Assembly: GCA_017453505.1 (NCBI GenBank)
Contig: JAFTEU010000049.1
Span: 1-40,351, forward strand
Direction of reading: 5' to 3'
Source: Muribaculaceae bacterium
GTDB lineage: Bacteria > Bacteroidota > Bacteroidia > Bacteroidales > Muribaculaceae
Length of the DNA: 40,351 nucleotides
A program made the position numbers and the translations under genes. This document shows, one piece after another, positions 8,587-20,600 of the stretch (position 1 is the stretch's first letter; each line of letters begins with the position of its first letter). The notes beneath the pieces were generated by a model that made no database searches, was not told the origin of the DNA, and saw only the letters and a list, made by a program, of their open reading frames with translations.

Positions 8587-10404
8587 ATGCAAAACATCCG
8601 CAACGTGGCCATCATCGCACACGTCGATCATGGCAAGACAACTTTGGTAGACAAGATGTTAGCGGCAGGAAACCTGTTCCGCGATAACCAAAACATGGGC
8701 ACCCAGATTCTGGATAGCAATGATCTGGAACGAGAGCGCGGAATCACCATTCTGTCCAAGAACGTATCTATATCCTACAACGATTACAAGATCAACATCA
8801 TCGACACCCCGGGGCATAGCGACTTCGGCGGCGAAGTGGAGCGTGTGCTCAACATGGCCGACGGCTGCCTGCTCCTGGTAGATGCCTTTGAGGGTCCTAT
8901 GCCACAGACCAGATTTGTGTTGCAGAAGGCTTTGCAACTTGGCCTCAAGCCCATCGTTGTCATCAACAAGGTCGATAAGCCTAACTGTCGCCCCGATGAG
9001 GTGCAGGAGATGGTTTTTGACCTGATGTGCAACCTTGACGCTAGTGAGGATCAGCTTGACTTCCCCACCATCTTTGGTTCGGCCAAGGAAGGCTGGATGA
9101 GCCTCGACTGGCAACAACCCACAGACAACATCACCGCCGTGCTTGATGCCATTATCAAGTACATCCCCGAGCCCGAGATGCTCGAAGGTGACCCCCAGAT
9201 GCTCATCACCTCGCTGGACTACAGCAGCTATGTGGGCCGTATCGCCGTGGGCCGCGTGCACCGTGGCACCTTGAAGGATGGTATGGAAGTCGCCCTGTGC
9301 AAGAAGGGCGGAGAAGTAGTGAAGCAGAAGATCAAGGAGCTGCGCACCTTTGAAGGCATGGGACAGAAGCATGTGGAGAGCGTGGACAGCGGTGACATCT
9401 GCGCCATCATCGGCCTGGAGGGGTTTGAGATTGGTGACACGGTCACCATTCCCAGCAATCCCGAGGCCTTGCCCCGCATCGCGATTGACGAGCCGACGAT
9501 GTCGATGCGATTCTGCATCAACGACTCGCCGTTCTTCGGCAAGGATGGCAAGTATGTGACCTCACGACACATCTGGGATCGCCTGCAGCGCGAGCTGGAC
9601 AAGAACCTGGCACTGCGCGTCGAGCGTACTGAGAATGAGGACGCGTGGAATGTCTTCGGCCGCGGTGTGTTGCACCTGTCGGTGCTCATCGAGGAAATGC
9701 GCCGCGAGGGTTATGAGCTCCAGGTGGGCCAGCCTCAGGTCATCATCAAGACTATCGACGGAGTGAAATGTGAGCCCATTGAGGAGCTAAGCATTAACGT
9801 CCCCGAGGAATACTCAAGCAAGATGATTGACATGGTCACCCGCCGCAAGGGCGAGATGATCATGATGGACACTCAGAACGACCGCATCCATCTGCAGTTC
9901 AAGATACCCTCACGTGGTATCATTGGTTTGCGCACCAATGTGCTCACAGCCAGTGCCGGTGAAGCTATCATGTCACACCGATTCCTGGCCTATGAGCCTT
10001 GGAAGGGTGAAATCGCACGCCGCACCAATGGTTCACTCGTGGCGATGGAAGGTGGCACCGCCTATGCCTATGCCATCGACAAGCTGCAGGACCGCGGACG
10101 CTTCTTCATCTTCCCGCAGGAGGAAGTCTACGGCGGACAGGTCGTGGGCGAGCACACCAAGGAGAAAGACCTGGTCATCAACGTCACCAAGTCCAAGAAG
10201 CTGACCAACATGCGCGCTAGCGGTGCCGATGACAAGGTGAAAATTGTGCCACCCATTGTTTTCAGTCTCGAAGAGGCTCTGGAATACATCAAGGCCGACG
10301 AATATGTCGAAATCACGCCCAATCACATCCGCATGCGCAAGATTGTCCTCGACGAGCTTGAACGCAAGCGCATTGCCAAGCAGAACGGCCAGGACGAGGA
10401 CTGA
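8587..10404 (+). CDS. typA: TypA/BipA translational GTPase
   Basis: A ribosome-associated GTPase related to EF-G and LepA, involved in 50S assembly and stress or low-temperature growth. The GTP-binding motifs are complete: G1 AHVDHGKT at residues 11-18, G2 RGITI at 51-55, G3 DTPGH at 73-77 and G4 NKVD at 127-130. Domain II, the EF-G-like domain, and the TypA-specific C-terminal region ([19 protein letters not shown] and the conserved LTNMRASG segment) follow. At 605 residues it has the full family length. It has its own promoter and a strong terminator, so it is probably monocistronic. Confidence 0.97.
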   Translation: MQNIRNVAIIAHVDHGKTTLVDKMLAAGNLFRDNQNMGTQILDSNDLERERGITILSKNVSISYNDYKINIIDTPGHSDFGGEVERVLNMADGCLLLVDAFEGPMPQTRFVLQKALQLGLKPIVVINKVDKPNCRPDEVQEMVFDLMCNLDASEDQLDFPTIFGSAKEGWMSLDWQQPTDNITAVLDAIIKYIPEPEMLEGDPQMLITSLDYSSYVGRIAVGRVHRGTLKDGMEVALCKKGGEVVKQKIKELRTFEGMGQKHVESVDSGDICAIIGLEGFEIGDTVTIPSNPEALPRIAIDEPTMSMRFCINDSPFFGKDGKYVTSRHIWDRLQRELDKNLALRVERTENEDAWNVFGRGVLHLSVLIEEMRREGYELQVGQPQVIIKTIDGVKCEPIEELSINVPEEYSSKMIDMVTRRKGEMIMMDTQNDRIHLQFKIPSRGIIGLRTNVLTASAGEAIMSHRFLAYEPWKGEIARRTNGSLVAMEGGTAYAYAIDKLQDRGRFFIFPQEEVYGGQVVGEHTKEKDLVINVTKSKKLTNMRASGADDKVKIVPPIVFSLEEALEYIKADEYVEITPNHIRMRKIVLDELERKRIAKQNGQDED

Positions 10405-10432
10405 TCCTCGGTATCGACAATAGAAAACCAAT

Positions 10433-10473
10433 AAGTTTCAATTAACCACGATCTGTTAGTTGAAACTTTTTTT
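10433..10473 (+). terminator. Strong rho-independent terminator after typA
   Basis: A 14-bp stem (10433-10446 with 10455-10468, one G-U pair) with an 8-nt loop runs into seven consecutive T residues (10467-10473). It isolates typA from the NRPS operon. Confidence 0.88.
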
Positions 10474-10550
10474 ATAGCGGTATCTTGAGCTGTTGATTCC
10501 ACAAGGAATAATTTTCACATTTTTACACGTAATTATTTAATGAAAAAATG

Positions 10551-10558
10551 TACCTTTG
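10551..10558 (+). promoter_or_regulatory. -7 element of the NRPS operon
   Basis: TACCTTTG is the only good TAnnTTTG match between typA and the sensor/phosphatase gene, leaving a leader of about 105 nt. No TTTG is present at the -33 spacing, so an activator or alternative factor could be needed. The surrounding gap (10474-10670) holds no other recognisable element. Confidence 0.45.
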
Positions 10559-10670
10559 TGGTCTATATGAGAAGCGAAACCTTGGTAACGTCCTAATGAT
10601 TTGCCATTGTCACAGGTCTATGCAATCTCAGACTATCTTTCGGTAATATTTAACCATTATTCAAACGCAA

Positions 10671-12887
10671 ATGGCTACAAACTGGAGCTGGCTAGATAAG
10701 ATAAGGAATCGGAAAAAATGGAAATTCTTTTCGGCTCTTGCTATCATTCTGCTTGCTGGTGCACTCATCGAGGCCATGTCGCTGATACAGTACAAATACA
10801 CCCACCACCTCATGGAGGATGAACTGGACTACCGCATTGAGAGCGAACTGACCCTTAAATCGGTCCGTGTCAGGAGTATGCTCAAATCCAATGAGAGGCT
10901 GGTGCGCAACTACCAGTGGCCCATTCGGGAACAGATCCACCACAATCCCGAAAACATTTACAAAATCATCCGTCGCCTGGTCACCTCCAACCATGATGTA
11001 ATGAGCAGTTTTGTGGCCTTTTTGCCCGATTACTACCCTGACCGGGGGCGGCTGTTTGAACCCAGTTGCTATCGCCGGGGAGATTCCACCTATACTCAAC
11101 AGTTGGCTGGGCCATCACACGACTACACAACACGCGAATTCTATCAAGAAACATTCTACGAGGGTTATTCAGACTGGAGCGACCCCTATGTAGATACCGA
11201 AGCCAGTCGCGAGCACGTCACGACCTACGCAGTCCCCCTTACTGATGATTCAGGTAAAACAGTCGCCGCTTTTGGAATTGACATGTCCACACAGGGTATC
11301 ATCGACACCCTGAACACCATGCACAATTACCCATCCACCTTCTTCCTGCTGCTAACCGAGGATGGCCACCTCATCTCCAAGCCCGATTCAAGCCATGCCA
11401 GCCAGCAAGACGTGAATAAGGTGATTGAGATGATCAACGACAGCACCTATAAGCGCGAAAAGAGCAGTACTGGCCACAGCCAAATCATTAAATTTAACAG
11501 TGAAAAGAACACCACAGGGTATGCTTATTACGCCTTCATGCGAGGCATGCCTCACTGGCAAGTCGTCATGGTGTGCTACGACAATGAGGTCTTTGGTAAG
11601 TTATATCAGATGCGCCGCAACCTGCTGTTGCTGTTACTGGCAGGTTTCTCACTACTGGGGTTCATTCAGTACCGTGTGCTTCAATATTTGCGACGGCTCA
11701 ACGAGTCCAACCTGATCAAAGAGCGTACCAGGAGCGAGCTCCTGGTCGCACAAAACATCCAAGCCGAGATGCTGCCCCATCAAGAAATCCACCGCCCTGA
11801 TATTGATGTCGTCGGCATCCAAGAAACGGCACTGGAGGTGGGAGGTGATCTGTATGACTACTTCATCCGCGACGAGAAGCTGTACTTCTGCATCGGTGAC
11901 GTGAGTGGCAAGGGTGTACCGTCATCGCTGGTCATGGCGGTTGTTCACTCCAACTTCCGCAGCTTTGCCCGATACGAGAGCAATCCCGCCAACATCATGC
12001 GATCTATCAATGAGATAGCCAGCGAGGGGAATGAGACCAATATGTTTGTCACATTATTTATTGGAGTGCTCGACCTTCCCACGGGACGCCTGCGTTACTG
12101 TAATGCGGGTCACGATGCGCCCCTGATCATCAATAATGGGGTTAAGCCATTGAATGTCAATGCCAACCTGCCTGTCGGCCTGTTTGATGACATCAAGTAC
12201 ACCCAACAACAAGAGCAATTGACCGACGGCACCTCGTTATTCCTTTATACCGACGGTTTAACCGAGGCTAACGACACCCAACACAAACTATTCGGGCTGC
12301 AACGCATCATTGATACGGCACTTGCATGTGACCATCAAGGCGGTCTAACGCCAAGGAGCCTTACCGACACCATGCTTCAAGCCGTGCACCAGTTCTCAAG
12401 TGGTGCCCAGCAGAGCGATGACTTGACCATGCTCACCCTGCAATATCGTCAGCCGCAGGAAGAACAGGTGTTACATCAAACCTTGACACTGGACAATGAC
12501 GTGAAACAGGTGCCACAACTCAATGAGTTTGTCAAATCGGTCACCGGCCAATTAAACCTCACGTCATCCTTATCGTCTCAAATGATGCTTGCCGTCGAGG
12601 AAGCTGTGGTCAACGTCATGAACTATGCCTATCCCATTGGCACAAGAGGCAAAGTGACAATCGATGCTATTGCCACCGCCCATAGCCTCAAGTTTGTCAT
12701 CATCGATGAGGGCAAGGCCTTTGACCCCACGCAGCACGGTGACGTCGATACCACGCTCAGTGCCGAGGACCGTCCCATCGGTGGGCTGGGCATCATGCTC
12801 GTGCAGCAACTGATGGACAGCATCAACTATGAATACGTCAACAACAAGAACATACTTACACTTAAGAAAGACTATAACAAACAATAA
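10671..12887 (+). CDS. Membrane sensor with fused PP2C (SpoIIE/RsbU) phosphatase and RsbW-like ATPase domains
   Basis: A 738-residue regulator. Two membrane spans (about residues 17-38 and 315-337) bracket a periplasmic sensing region of about 275 residues that looks Cache-like. The cytoplasmic part holds a PP2C/SpoIIE phosphatase (about 355-592; metal-ligand signatures VGGDLYDYF near 390, GDVSGKGVP near 409 and QSDDLTML near 580). A C-terminal GHKL ATPase of the RsbW/SpoIIAB type follows (about 605-738; N-box AVEEAVVNVMNYAYP near 640 and GGLGIMLVQQL). Phosphatase and kinase of a partner-switching pathway are thus on one chain. The phosphatase would dephosphorylate the STAS protein encoded 27 bp downstream. 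The signal sensed is unknown. Confidence 0.9.
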   Translation: MATNWSWLDKIRNRKKWKFFSALAIILLAGALIEAMSLIQYKYTHHLMEDELDYRIESELTLKSVRVRSMLKSNERLVRNYQWPIREQIHHNPENIYKIIRRLVTSNHDVMSSFVAFLPDYYPDRGRLFEPSCYRRGDSTYTQQLAGPSHDYTTREFYQETFYEGYSDWSDPYVDTEASREHVTTYAVPLTDDSGKTVAAFGIDMSTQGIIDTLNTMHNYPSTFFLLLTEDGHLISKPDSSHASQQDVNKVIEMINDSTYKREKSSTGHSQIIKFNSEKNTTGYAYYAFMRGMPHWQVVMVCYDNEVFGKLYQMRRNLLLLLLAGFSLLGFIQYRVLQYLRRLNESNLIKERTRSELLVAQNIQAEMLPHQEIHRPDIDVVGIQETALEVGGDLYDYFIRDEKLYFCIGDVSGKGVPSSLVMAVVHSNFRSFARYESNPANIMRSINEIASEGNETNMFVTLFIGVLDLPTGRLRYCNAGHDAPLIINNGVKPLNVNANLPVGLFDDIKYTQQQEQLTDGTSLFLYTDGLTEANDTQHKLFGLQRIIDTALACDHQGGLTPRSLTDTMLQAVHQFSSGAQQSDDLTMLTLQYRQPQEEQVLHQTLTLDNDVKQVPQLNEFVKSVTGQLNLTSSLSSQMMLAVEEAVVNVMNYAYPIGTRGKVTIDAIATAHSLKFVIIDEGKAFDPTQHGDVDTTLSAEDRPIGGLGIMLVQQLMDSINYEYVNNKNILTLKKDYNKQ

Positions 12888-12914
12888 CAATACAAACCAA
12901 CACATCAAGAAGAA

Positions 12915-13217
12915 ATGAAAACGACAATTCAAGAAATCGAAGGTCAGACGATTGTTACCATGATTGGCTCGCTCGACACAGCAGCCGCCATTGAATCGGA
13001 ACAGACATTAAAACCCATCACCGAGGGTGAGGCCAAGGACATTTTGTTTGAATGCCAAGAGCTGGAATATATCGCATCCAGTGGGCTGCGCATCCTTCTT
13101 GACGTGCTCAAGAAGACCAAGGCCAAGGGCAAACGTGTCATCCTGCGCAACGTCAACGATGACATCAAGAACGTGTTCAAGATCACGGGATTTATCAACC
13201 TGTTTGAGTTTGAATAA
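12915..13217 (+). CDS. STAS-domain anti-sigma-factor antagonist
   Basis: A 100-residue single-domain protein of the SpoIIAA/RsbV class. The signature helix start YIASSGLRIL places the likely phosphorylation site at S55/S56; the usual aspartate before the serines is alanine (A54) here. In partner switching the unphosphorylated form binds the kinase/anti-sigma factor and frees its target. Here its kinase and phosphatase are probably the two cytoplasmic domains of the preceding gene product. No sigma factor or separate anti-sigma factor is encoded in the window, so the final output is not visible. It is followed after 12 bp by the beta-barrel gene. Confidence 0.93.
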   Translation: MKTTIQEIEGQTIVTMIGSLDTAAAIESEQTLKPITEGEAKDILFECQELEYIASSGLRILLDVLKKTKAKGKRVILRNVNDDIKNVFKITGFINLFEFE

Positions 13218-13229
13218 TTTCGTTCTGCC

Positions 13230-14579
13230 ATGCGCAATAGCTTCTTCAAGCGCTGGTTGTTGGGTGCACTCGCCCTGACGGCGCTGATGGCGACTGCCCA
13301 ACCCATGACCGACAGCATCCCCGCCAAGCCCAATGAGCTGAGCATCGACCTGCAATTCATGGCCCGCGGCGAGTCACGCTACGGCGGCCTGGTCACCGAG
13401 GACGACCCAGAGGGAAATGAGCTGGAGACCAAGACTCCCACGTCCAACTTCTTGCTGAGCCGCACGCGCCTAGCCATCAACTACAAGCGTGACTGGCTTG
13501 AAGCCCATGTCACGCCGCAGCACTCGGGCGTGTGGGGACAGGCAGGCAAGGGAGCCTTCAACCTCTATGAGACATGGGTAAAATTGACGGCTCCATTCGG
13601 TCTGTTTGCCCAGGTGGGAAGGATTGCCCTCAACTATGACGACGAGCGCATCATCGGGTCGGATGACTGGGCGATGGCCTCATCGTCCCACGACGTGCTG
13701 CGTCTGGGGTATGAGGGGCATGGTCACAAGGCTCATGTCATCCTAGCCTATAATCAGAATGCCGCAGTCATGACAACCGGTGATTCATACTATGCTGACG
13801 GTGCCCAGCCCTACAAGACAATGCAGACGGCCTGGTACCACTATGACCTGCCCCGCGTGCCGCTGGGCGCATCGGTGCTGTTCATGAACATCGGTATGCA
13901 AGGCGAGCCCAACGGAGAAAAAGGATCTCGCACGTGGTTCCAGCAGCTCATCGGCGGCTATCTCAAGTTCCAGCCCCGACACTGGCTTGCCGAGGCTTCT
14001 TATTACCACCAGATGGGCAAGAGCGAAGAAGGGCTCAAGATAGACGCATGGATGGCCAGCGGCAAGATCACCTTCCGCCCTGCCAACTACGGCATCACTG
14101 TGGGCTATGACTACCTGAGCGGCGACAAGAATTTTGCCGTGCCCCCTCAGGGCAGCATCGGAATGACTCGACACGAGGTCATTAAGGGATTCAGTACGGT
14201 CTATGGAGCACATCACAAGTTCTATGGGGCTATGGATTTCTTCTACGTGAGCACCTATCTGAATGGATTCACACCTGGCTTGCAGAATGCCTACGTCAGT
14301 GCCTTCTACAGCCCATTAAAGAATCTTAACCTCAACGCAAGCTACCACTACCTGGCCACAGCCACCAAGCTCGAAGATATGAACCAGACACTTGGCCATG
14401 AGATTGAGCTTCAAGGTTCCTATGCCATAACACGAGACGTTAGAGTCGCAGTCGGTGGTTCGTTCATGAAGGGATATGAGACAATGAATAGACTTAAACG
14501 CGCCTCAGACAAGAACATCCTGCGTTGGGGCTGGATTTCCTTGAGTGTCAACCCACGCATCTTCTCAATCAAATGGTAA
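13230..14579 (+). CDS. Outer-membrane beta-barrel protein, porin/AlgE-like
   Basis: A 449-residue protein with a signal peptide (hydrophobic residues 9-22, cleavage after ATAQ) followed by alternating polar/aromatic segments typical of barrel strands (for example NFLLSRTRLAINYKR, DWLEAHVTPQHSG and GLFAQVGRI). It ends in a terminal tryptophan after FSIK, consistent with recognition by the BAM machinery. The overall look is that of the alginate-export-like porins of Bacteroidetes. It lies between the STAS gene (12 bp) and the NRPS gene (31 bp), so it is almost certainly co-transcribed; a role in passage of the peptide product across the outer membrane is inference. Confidence 0.82.
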   Translation: MRNSFFKRWLLGALALTALMATAQPMTDSIPAKPNELSIDLQFMARGESRYGGLVTEDDPEGNELETKTPTSNFLLSRTRLAINYKRDWLEAHVTPQHSGVWGQAGKGAFNLYETWVKLTAPFGLFAQVGRIALNYDDERIIGSDDWAMASSSHDVLRLGYEGHGHKAHVILAYNQNAAVMTTGDSYYADGAQPYKTMQTAWYHYDLPRVPLGASVLFMNIGMQGEPNGEKGSRTWFQQLIGGYLKFQPRHWLAEASYYHQMGKSEEGLKIDAWMASGKITFRPANYGITVGYDYLSGDKNFAVPPQGSIGMTRHEVIKGFSTVYGAHHKFYGAMDFFYVSTYLNGFTPGLQNAYVSAFYSPLKNLNLNASYHYLATATKLEDMNQTLGHEIELQGSYAITRDVRVAVGGSFMKGYETMNRLKRASDKNILRWGWISLSVNPRIFSIKW

Positions 14580-14610
14580 TTATAATGAAATAACCCGCAT
14601 AACAAAGACA

Positions 14611-17600
14611 ATGAAACTTACATCTCCATTATCAAAATCTCAATTCGGAATCTATGTAGAAAGTGCCAGCCACATCGGCGAACAGTATTATAACCTCCCA
14701 TATATCTATAGTCTGGATCCCTCACTGGACGAACAGCGCTTGCTGGATGCCATCGAGACCGCATTCAAGGCCCACCCCACCCTGTTCACCCGCATCGAGT
14801 TGAATGAGGACGGCGAGCCGATGCAGACTATCGATATGGACAATGAACAGTGGTCACTGGACATCGAGGATATTCAGGACATTGAGCAGGGAAAGGCCAA
14901 GTTGGTCACCCCGTTTGACCTCTATGGCGGGCGGCTGTTCCACGTCAAGGTGATGCGCAACAGCGAGCATTACTACCTGTTCCTGGATTATCACCACATC
15001 ATCGTGGATGGCACATCGATGCAGATCATGCTGCAAGACATTGACAAGGCCTACCGTGGCGAGACCATAGCACCCGAGGAGCTCACGCTCATGCAAGTGG
15101 CACAGGATGAAGCCATGCAACGTGAGGCCCCAGCATTTGATGAGGCCAAGAAGTGGTATGCAACCAACTTTGACTGCGGTGACACTTTCACCCAGTTCAT
15201 GCCCGACAAGGAAGAGCCCGAGCATAGTGAGGATAACCTGCTCCGCACCCTGTCGCTCGACTTGAATCGCGTGGATGACTACTGCAATCGTAATGGTGTG
15301 TTCAAGAGCACGCTGTTCACGACCGCCTATGCTTTCCTGCTGGCCAAGTTTAACAATGAGCTGGAGTCATTATTCACGACAGTCTATAACGGTCGCAGTG
15401 ACAAGCGCTTTGCCCGCTCGGTGGGCATGACAGTCAAGACCTTGCCCGTTTATGCCAAGTTCACACCCGACACTACCGTACTGGAACTGCTGCGACAAGG
15501 ACAGGAGCAGATGAGCGGTTGCCGCAAGCACGAGATATACACCTACACCGATGTGATGACCGACCTGAACCTGCAGACCAACTCAATATTTGCATGGCAT
15601 GGACAATTGTTCGACAACGAGACCATGGGCAACAAGCCCATGCAGACCATTCGCATCGGCAACAGCACAATTGAAGCCTCTTTCTACCTGAAGGTTTTCA
15701 TCAAGGACGACAAGGTGCAGGCCAAGGCCGAATACAATTCCAACGAATACTCCCGCGAGCTCATCGCCCAGATTTTGGAGAGCTACGAGGCTGTGCTGGA
15801 AGGTTTCCTTGCCCAGGAATACTTGCGCGATATTGACATCGCCACGGCCAGTCAGGTGGCCATCCTCGATAGCTTCAACCCAGGCGAATTGGACTATGAC
15901 AACAGCCAGACCATCGTCTCGCTGTTCCGCCAGCAAGTTGAAGCCACGCCTGACGCACTGGCTGCGGTATATATGGACAAACGGTTCACCTATGCCCAAG
16001 TGGATGAGATCAGCGACCGCATAGCCGCCTATATTGCCGGCAAGGGCCTAGGTACCGAGGATGTAGTATCGGTACTCATTCCCCGCAGCGAGTGGATGCC
16101 CATCGCCTCAATGGGCGTGCTCAAAGCCGGCTGCGCCTATCAGCCTCTTGACCCGAGCTACCCCAAGGAGCGCCTCAACTTCATGATGCAGGATGCCAGT
16201 GCCAAACTGCTCATCGCTGACGAGGAATTGCGTACCATCGTTGATGAGTACCAGGGCGATGTGTTGTTGACCAAGGACATCATGAACCTGCCCGTAGCAT
16301 CAGCACCCCAAGTGGACATCAAGCCCGACCAATTGTTTATCCTGCTTTACACTTCGGGTTCGACAGGTGTACCCAAAGGGTGCCAGTTGACACACGGTAA
16401 TCTTGTGGCCTTCTGCCACTGGTACCAGCACATGTACGATCTCAAGCCGGGCAGCAAGTTGGCGGCCTATGCCAGCTATGGTTTTGACGCCAACATGATG
16501 GATACGTACCCTGCGCTCACTTGCGGTGCCACGGTCTATATCGTTCCTGAAGAATTGCGTCTGGACCTTATTGCGCTCAATGAGTATTTTGAGCAGAACG
16601 GTATCACCCACTCGTTCATGACCACACAAGTGGGCTACCAGTTTGCGACCAGTGTCGAGAACCACTCGTTGAAGTATCTCTCGACTGGCGGTGAAAAACT
16701 GGCATCACTAACGCCACCACCGGGCATCAAGTTCTACAACCTCTATGGCCCAACCGAGTCAACTGTTTTCATCACCTACTACCTGGTGGACAAGAAAATG
16801 AAGGAGATTCCTATTGGCAAAGCTCCCAAAAACATTCGCCTCTATATTGTTGATCCCCAGGGTCACCGTTTGCCCGTGGGTGCTGCCGGTGAGCTGTGGG
16901 TTGCCGGTCCGCAGGTGAGCCGCGGCTACCTGAACCGTCCCGAAAAGACCGCCGAGGTATTTATCGATAATCCCTTTACTGACGAGGAGAAGTATTCCCG
17001 CATCTACCGCACCGGCGACATCGTGCGCTATCTGCCCACTGGCGATATCCAGTTTGTGGGACGCCGCGACGGACAGGTCAAGATACGCGGTTTCCGCATC
17101 GAGTTGAAGGAGGTAGAGGGTGTTATACGAGAGTTCCCAGGCATTAAAGATGCCACGGTTCAGGCCTTTGACGAGGAAGGTGGAGGCAAGTTTATCGCTG
17201 CCTATATCGTCAGCGACCAGACCATCGATATTGAAGCCCTCAACAACTTCATCATGGATGAGAAACCGCCCTACATGGTACCTGCTGTGACCATGCAGAT
17301 TGATGCCATCCCCCTGAATCAGAACCAGAAAGTCAACAAGAAGGCGCTGCCCAAACCCGAGAAGAAAGCTGCGACCCAAGCCGAGGCCAACGTGCCCATG
17401 AACGTGCTGGAAGAGGAACTGCACCAGGTGATTGCCGATGTCATCAACAACACGGACTTCGGTGTAACTACCATTCTCGGTTATGCCGGCTTAACATCCA
17501 TATCGGCCATCAAATTAGCCGTACAGATTAACAAGCGCTACGGCATCACCCTCGATTCCAAGTCTCTCGTCAAGAGCGGCACTCTGCAGGCCATCGAGAA

Positions 17601-20600
17601 TGAGATACTCAAGCAGATGATGGCAGGTGGATCCACAGCACCCGCTGTCGAGGACAAGAAGACAGAAGACATCACCAGCGTCCCGCTGTCCTATGCCCAG
17701 ACAGGTGTATACTTTGAATGTCTCAAGAACCCTGTCTCGACCATTTATAACATCCCCTACATGCTGACTTATCCCGACGGCATTGAGGCTCAGCCGCTTG
17801 CCGATGCCGTGAAGCGCGTGATTGAGGCACATCCCGAGTTAAATGTCCACTTCACGACCGAGGGCGATTCCATCATGCAGACCATTAACGACAGCGTGGA
17901 TGTCTCAGTGCCCATCACGCAGATGAGCGAGAAGGAACTGGCCATATACAAGAATGAATTTGTGCGGCCCTTCAACCTGCAGAAGGCTCCTCTTTATCAC
18001 TGCGAGGTTGTCAAGACAGAACAATGCACCCACCTGTTGCTAGACATCCACCATCTGGTATTTGATGGCGGTTCAGCCGACCTGCTCATCCGCCAGATCA
18101 GTGATGCCCTTGAGGGCAAAATGATAGAAAAGGAGAATTACACCTATATGGACTTTGTCACCGACCAGCGACAGGCCGAAGAAACCGATACCTTCAAAGC
18201 ATCACAGCAATTCTTTGCCGAGAAATTGCAGACCTGTGAGGGAGCCAGCGAGATTCCCGCAGACCTGCCCAAGAGTGACGAGCAGGGCTACATCGGTGAG
18301 GCAGTTTGTCCCGCCGACTTTGACAAGGCGACGGCATTTGCCCGTCAGCAGGAAATCACGCCAGCGCACCTGTTCCTAGCCGCCACAGCCTATGTCGTCT
18401 CGCGCTACACCAACAACCGTGACGTCTATCTGTGCACCGTCAGCAGCGGCCGCAGCAACTTGAAGATCGCCGACACCGTCGGCATGTTTGTCAACACGCT
18501 GGCATTGGGCATGAGCATCGACGACGTGACCGTCAGCGAGTTCCTGAAGCAGACCTGTGGCACCTTCGACGAGACACTGCGTCACGAGGATTACCCGTTT
18601 GCACGCATTGCCACCGACTACGGCTTCATTCCTGCCATCGCCTATGCCTATCAGGTCGGTGTCATTTCTCAGTATACTGTAAACGGCAAGGTCATCGGTA
18701 ACGAGCTGCTGGAACTGAATGTCCCCAAGTTCAAGATCAACATCAAGATCGAGTCGCGAGGTGTTGTCGTGCAATATGACAATTCCATCTATACTGAGCG
18801 CACCGGACGCGGTCTTGCCGAAAGCATTGTCGCTGTAGCCAACCACATGATGGCGCAGCCTGATGCCCGCCTGCGCCAGCTGTCGATCGTGAGTGAGTCA
18901 CAAGAAGAGGAATTAAGCCACCTGCGGCAGAGTGCGGCAGACGATGCGCCCTTCACTTTCTTCCATGAATGCATCGGCCACTTTGCACAGGTGCAGCCCG
19001 AACATGAGGCTCTTGTTGCCACCGATGCACGCTACACCTATAAGGAAATGGATGAAGTGACTAACCGCATCGCGGCAGCCCTGCGCCACCGTGGCGTGAA
19101 GGAGCGCGACCGTGTGGCCCTGTTGTTGCCACGCACGAGCAGGTTGATTCTCGCCTTGTTCGGTGTACTCAAGTCGGGTGCCGCCTACATTCCCTGCGAC
19201 CCCGAGTATCCCGCCGACCGCGTGAAGCTCATTCTCGAGGACAGTGAGGCCCGATACATCATCACCACAGCCGACCGCATGGACAGCGTGCCTGCCGATA
19301 AGGCCATCGACGTTGAGGAACTCATCAACGACAACAATGACGGTAGCATCGTGACCGAAATCACTCCTGATGACCTGGCTTACCTGATTTACACCAGTGG
19401 TTCAACAGGCCGTCCCAAGGGTGTGATGCTGCACCACCGCGGCATCTGCAACTATCTATATGGTCATCCGGCCAATGTCTTTGCTAACGGGGTTTACACC
19501 GATGCCAAGCGCATCCTGAGTGTGACAACCATCTCGTTTGATGCTGCGCTGCAGGACATCGGCATGGCCTATTTCAACGGCAAGACACTCATCGTCGCCA
19601 CCGAGGAACAAGCCAACAACCCCCTTGACCTGTCCCGACTCATCAACGAGGAACACATCAACATGGTATCCGGTACCCCGTCCCGCTGGATGACGTGGCT
19701 GACGAGTGAGGACTTCTGCGATGCCATCAGCCGCATCAACATCGTGCGCGCCGGTGGTGAGAAATTCTCCGACCAGCTGCTTGGCCAATTGCGCAAGGTG
19801 ACCAAGGCCCGCATCTTCAACTGCTACGGTCCCACCGAAATCACCGTAGCGTCGAACAACAAGGAATTAACCCATGCTGACGTTGTCACCGTGGGCAAGC
19901 CCCAGCTTAACGTCATCGAGTTCATTGTTGACCAGGACGGTAACGAGCTGCCCGTGGGTGTTGTCGGCGAGCTGTACATCGGCGGCCGCGGTGTGGCTCA
20001 TGGTTACAACAATCTGGACCAGATGACCCATGAGCGATTTATTGATTATCATGGCACCCGCGTGTACAAGTCGGGCGATTATGCCAAGTGGCTACCCGAC
20101 GGCGATGTGGTCATCCTGGGCCGCACCGACCATCAGATTAAGCTGCGAGGCCTGCGCATCGAGCTCGGCGAAATCGAGAATGTGATGCTCAAGGTCGAGG
20201 GTCTCAAGAAGGTTGTCATCCTTATCCGCAAGATCAATGACAAGGAGCACCTGTGTGCTTACTATACTGCCGACCATGAGATTGCTCCCGATGCGCTCAA
20301 GACTGAGATATCCAAGAGCCTGACCCAGTATATGGTTCCAACAGCCTACCTGCAACTCAAGGAGATGCCGATGACTCCCAATGGCAAGACCGATGTCAAG
20401 GCCCTACCTGAACCTGAACTGGCCATCAGCTCGGCATTTGTCGAGCCGGCTAATGATACAGAACGGACCTTCTGCGACATCTTTGCCGACATCCTTCAAA
20501 TGGACAAGGTGGGTGCCACCGATAGCTTCTTTGAACTGGGTGGAACATCGCTCGTCGTGACACGTGTCATCATCGAAGCCGACAAGGCTGGCCTGCATGT

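Noticed and set aside
14545-14610. GTG at 14545 as the NRPS start
   Set aside because: It overlaps the end of the beta-barrel gene and adds 22 residues unlike a condensation domain; ATG 14611 begins directly at the domain start.
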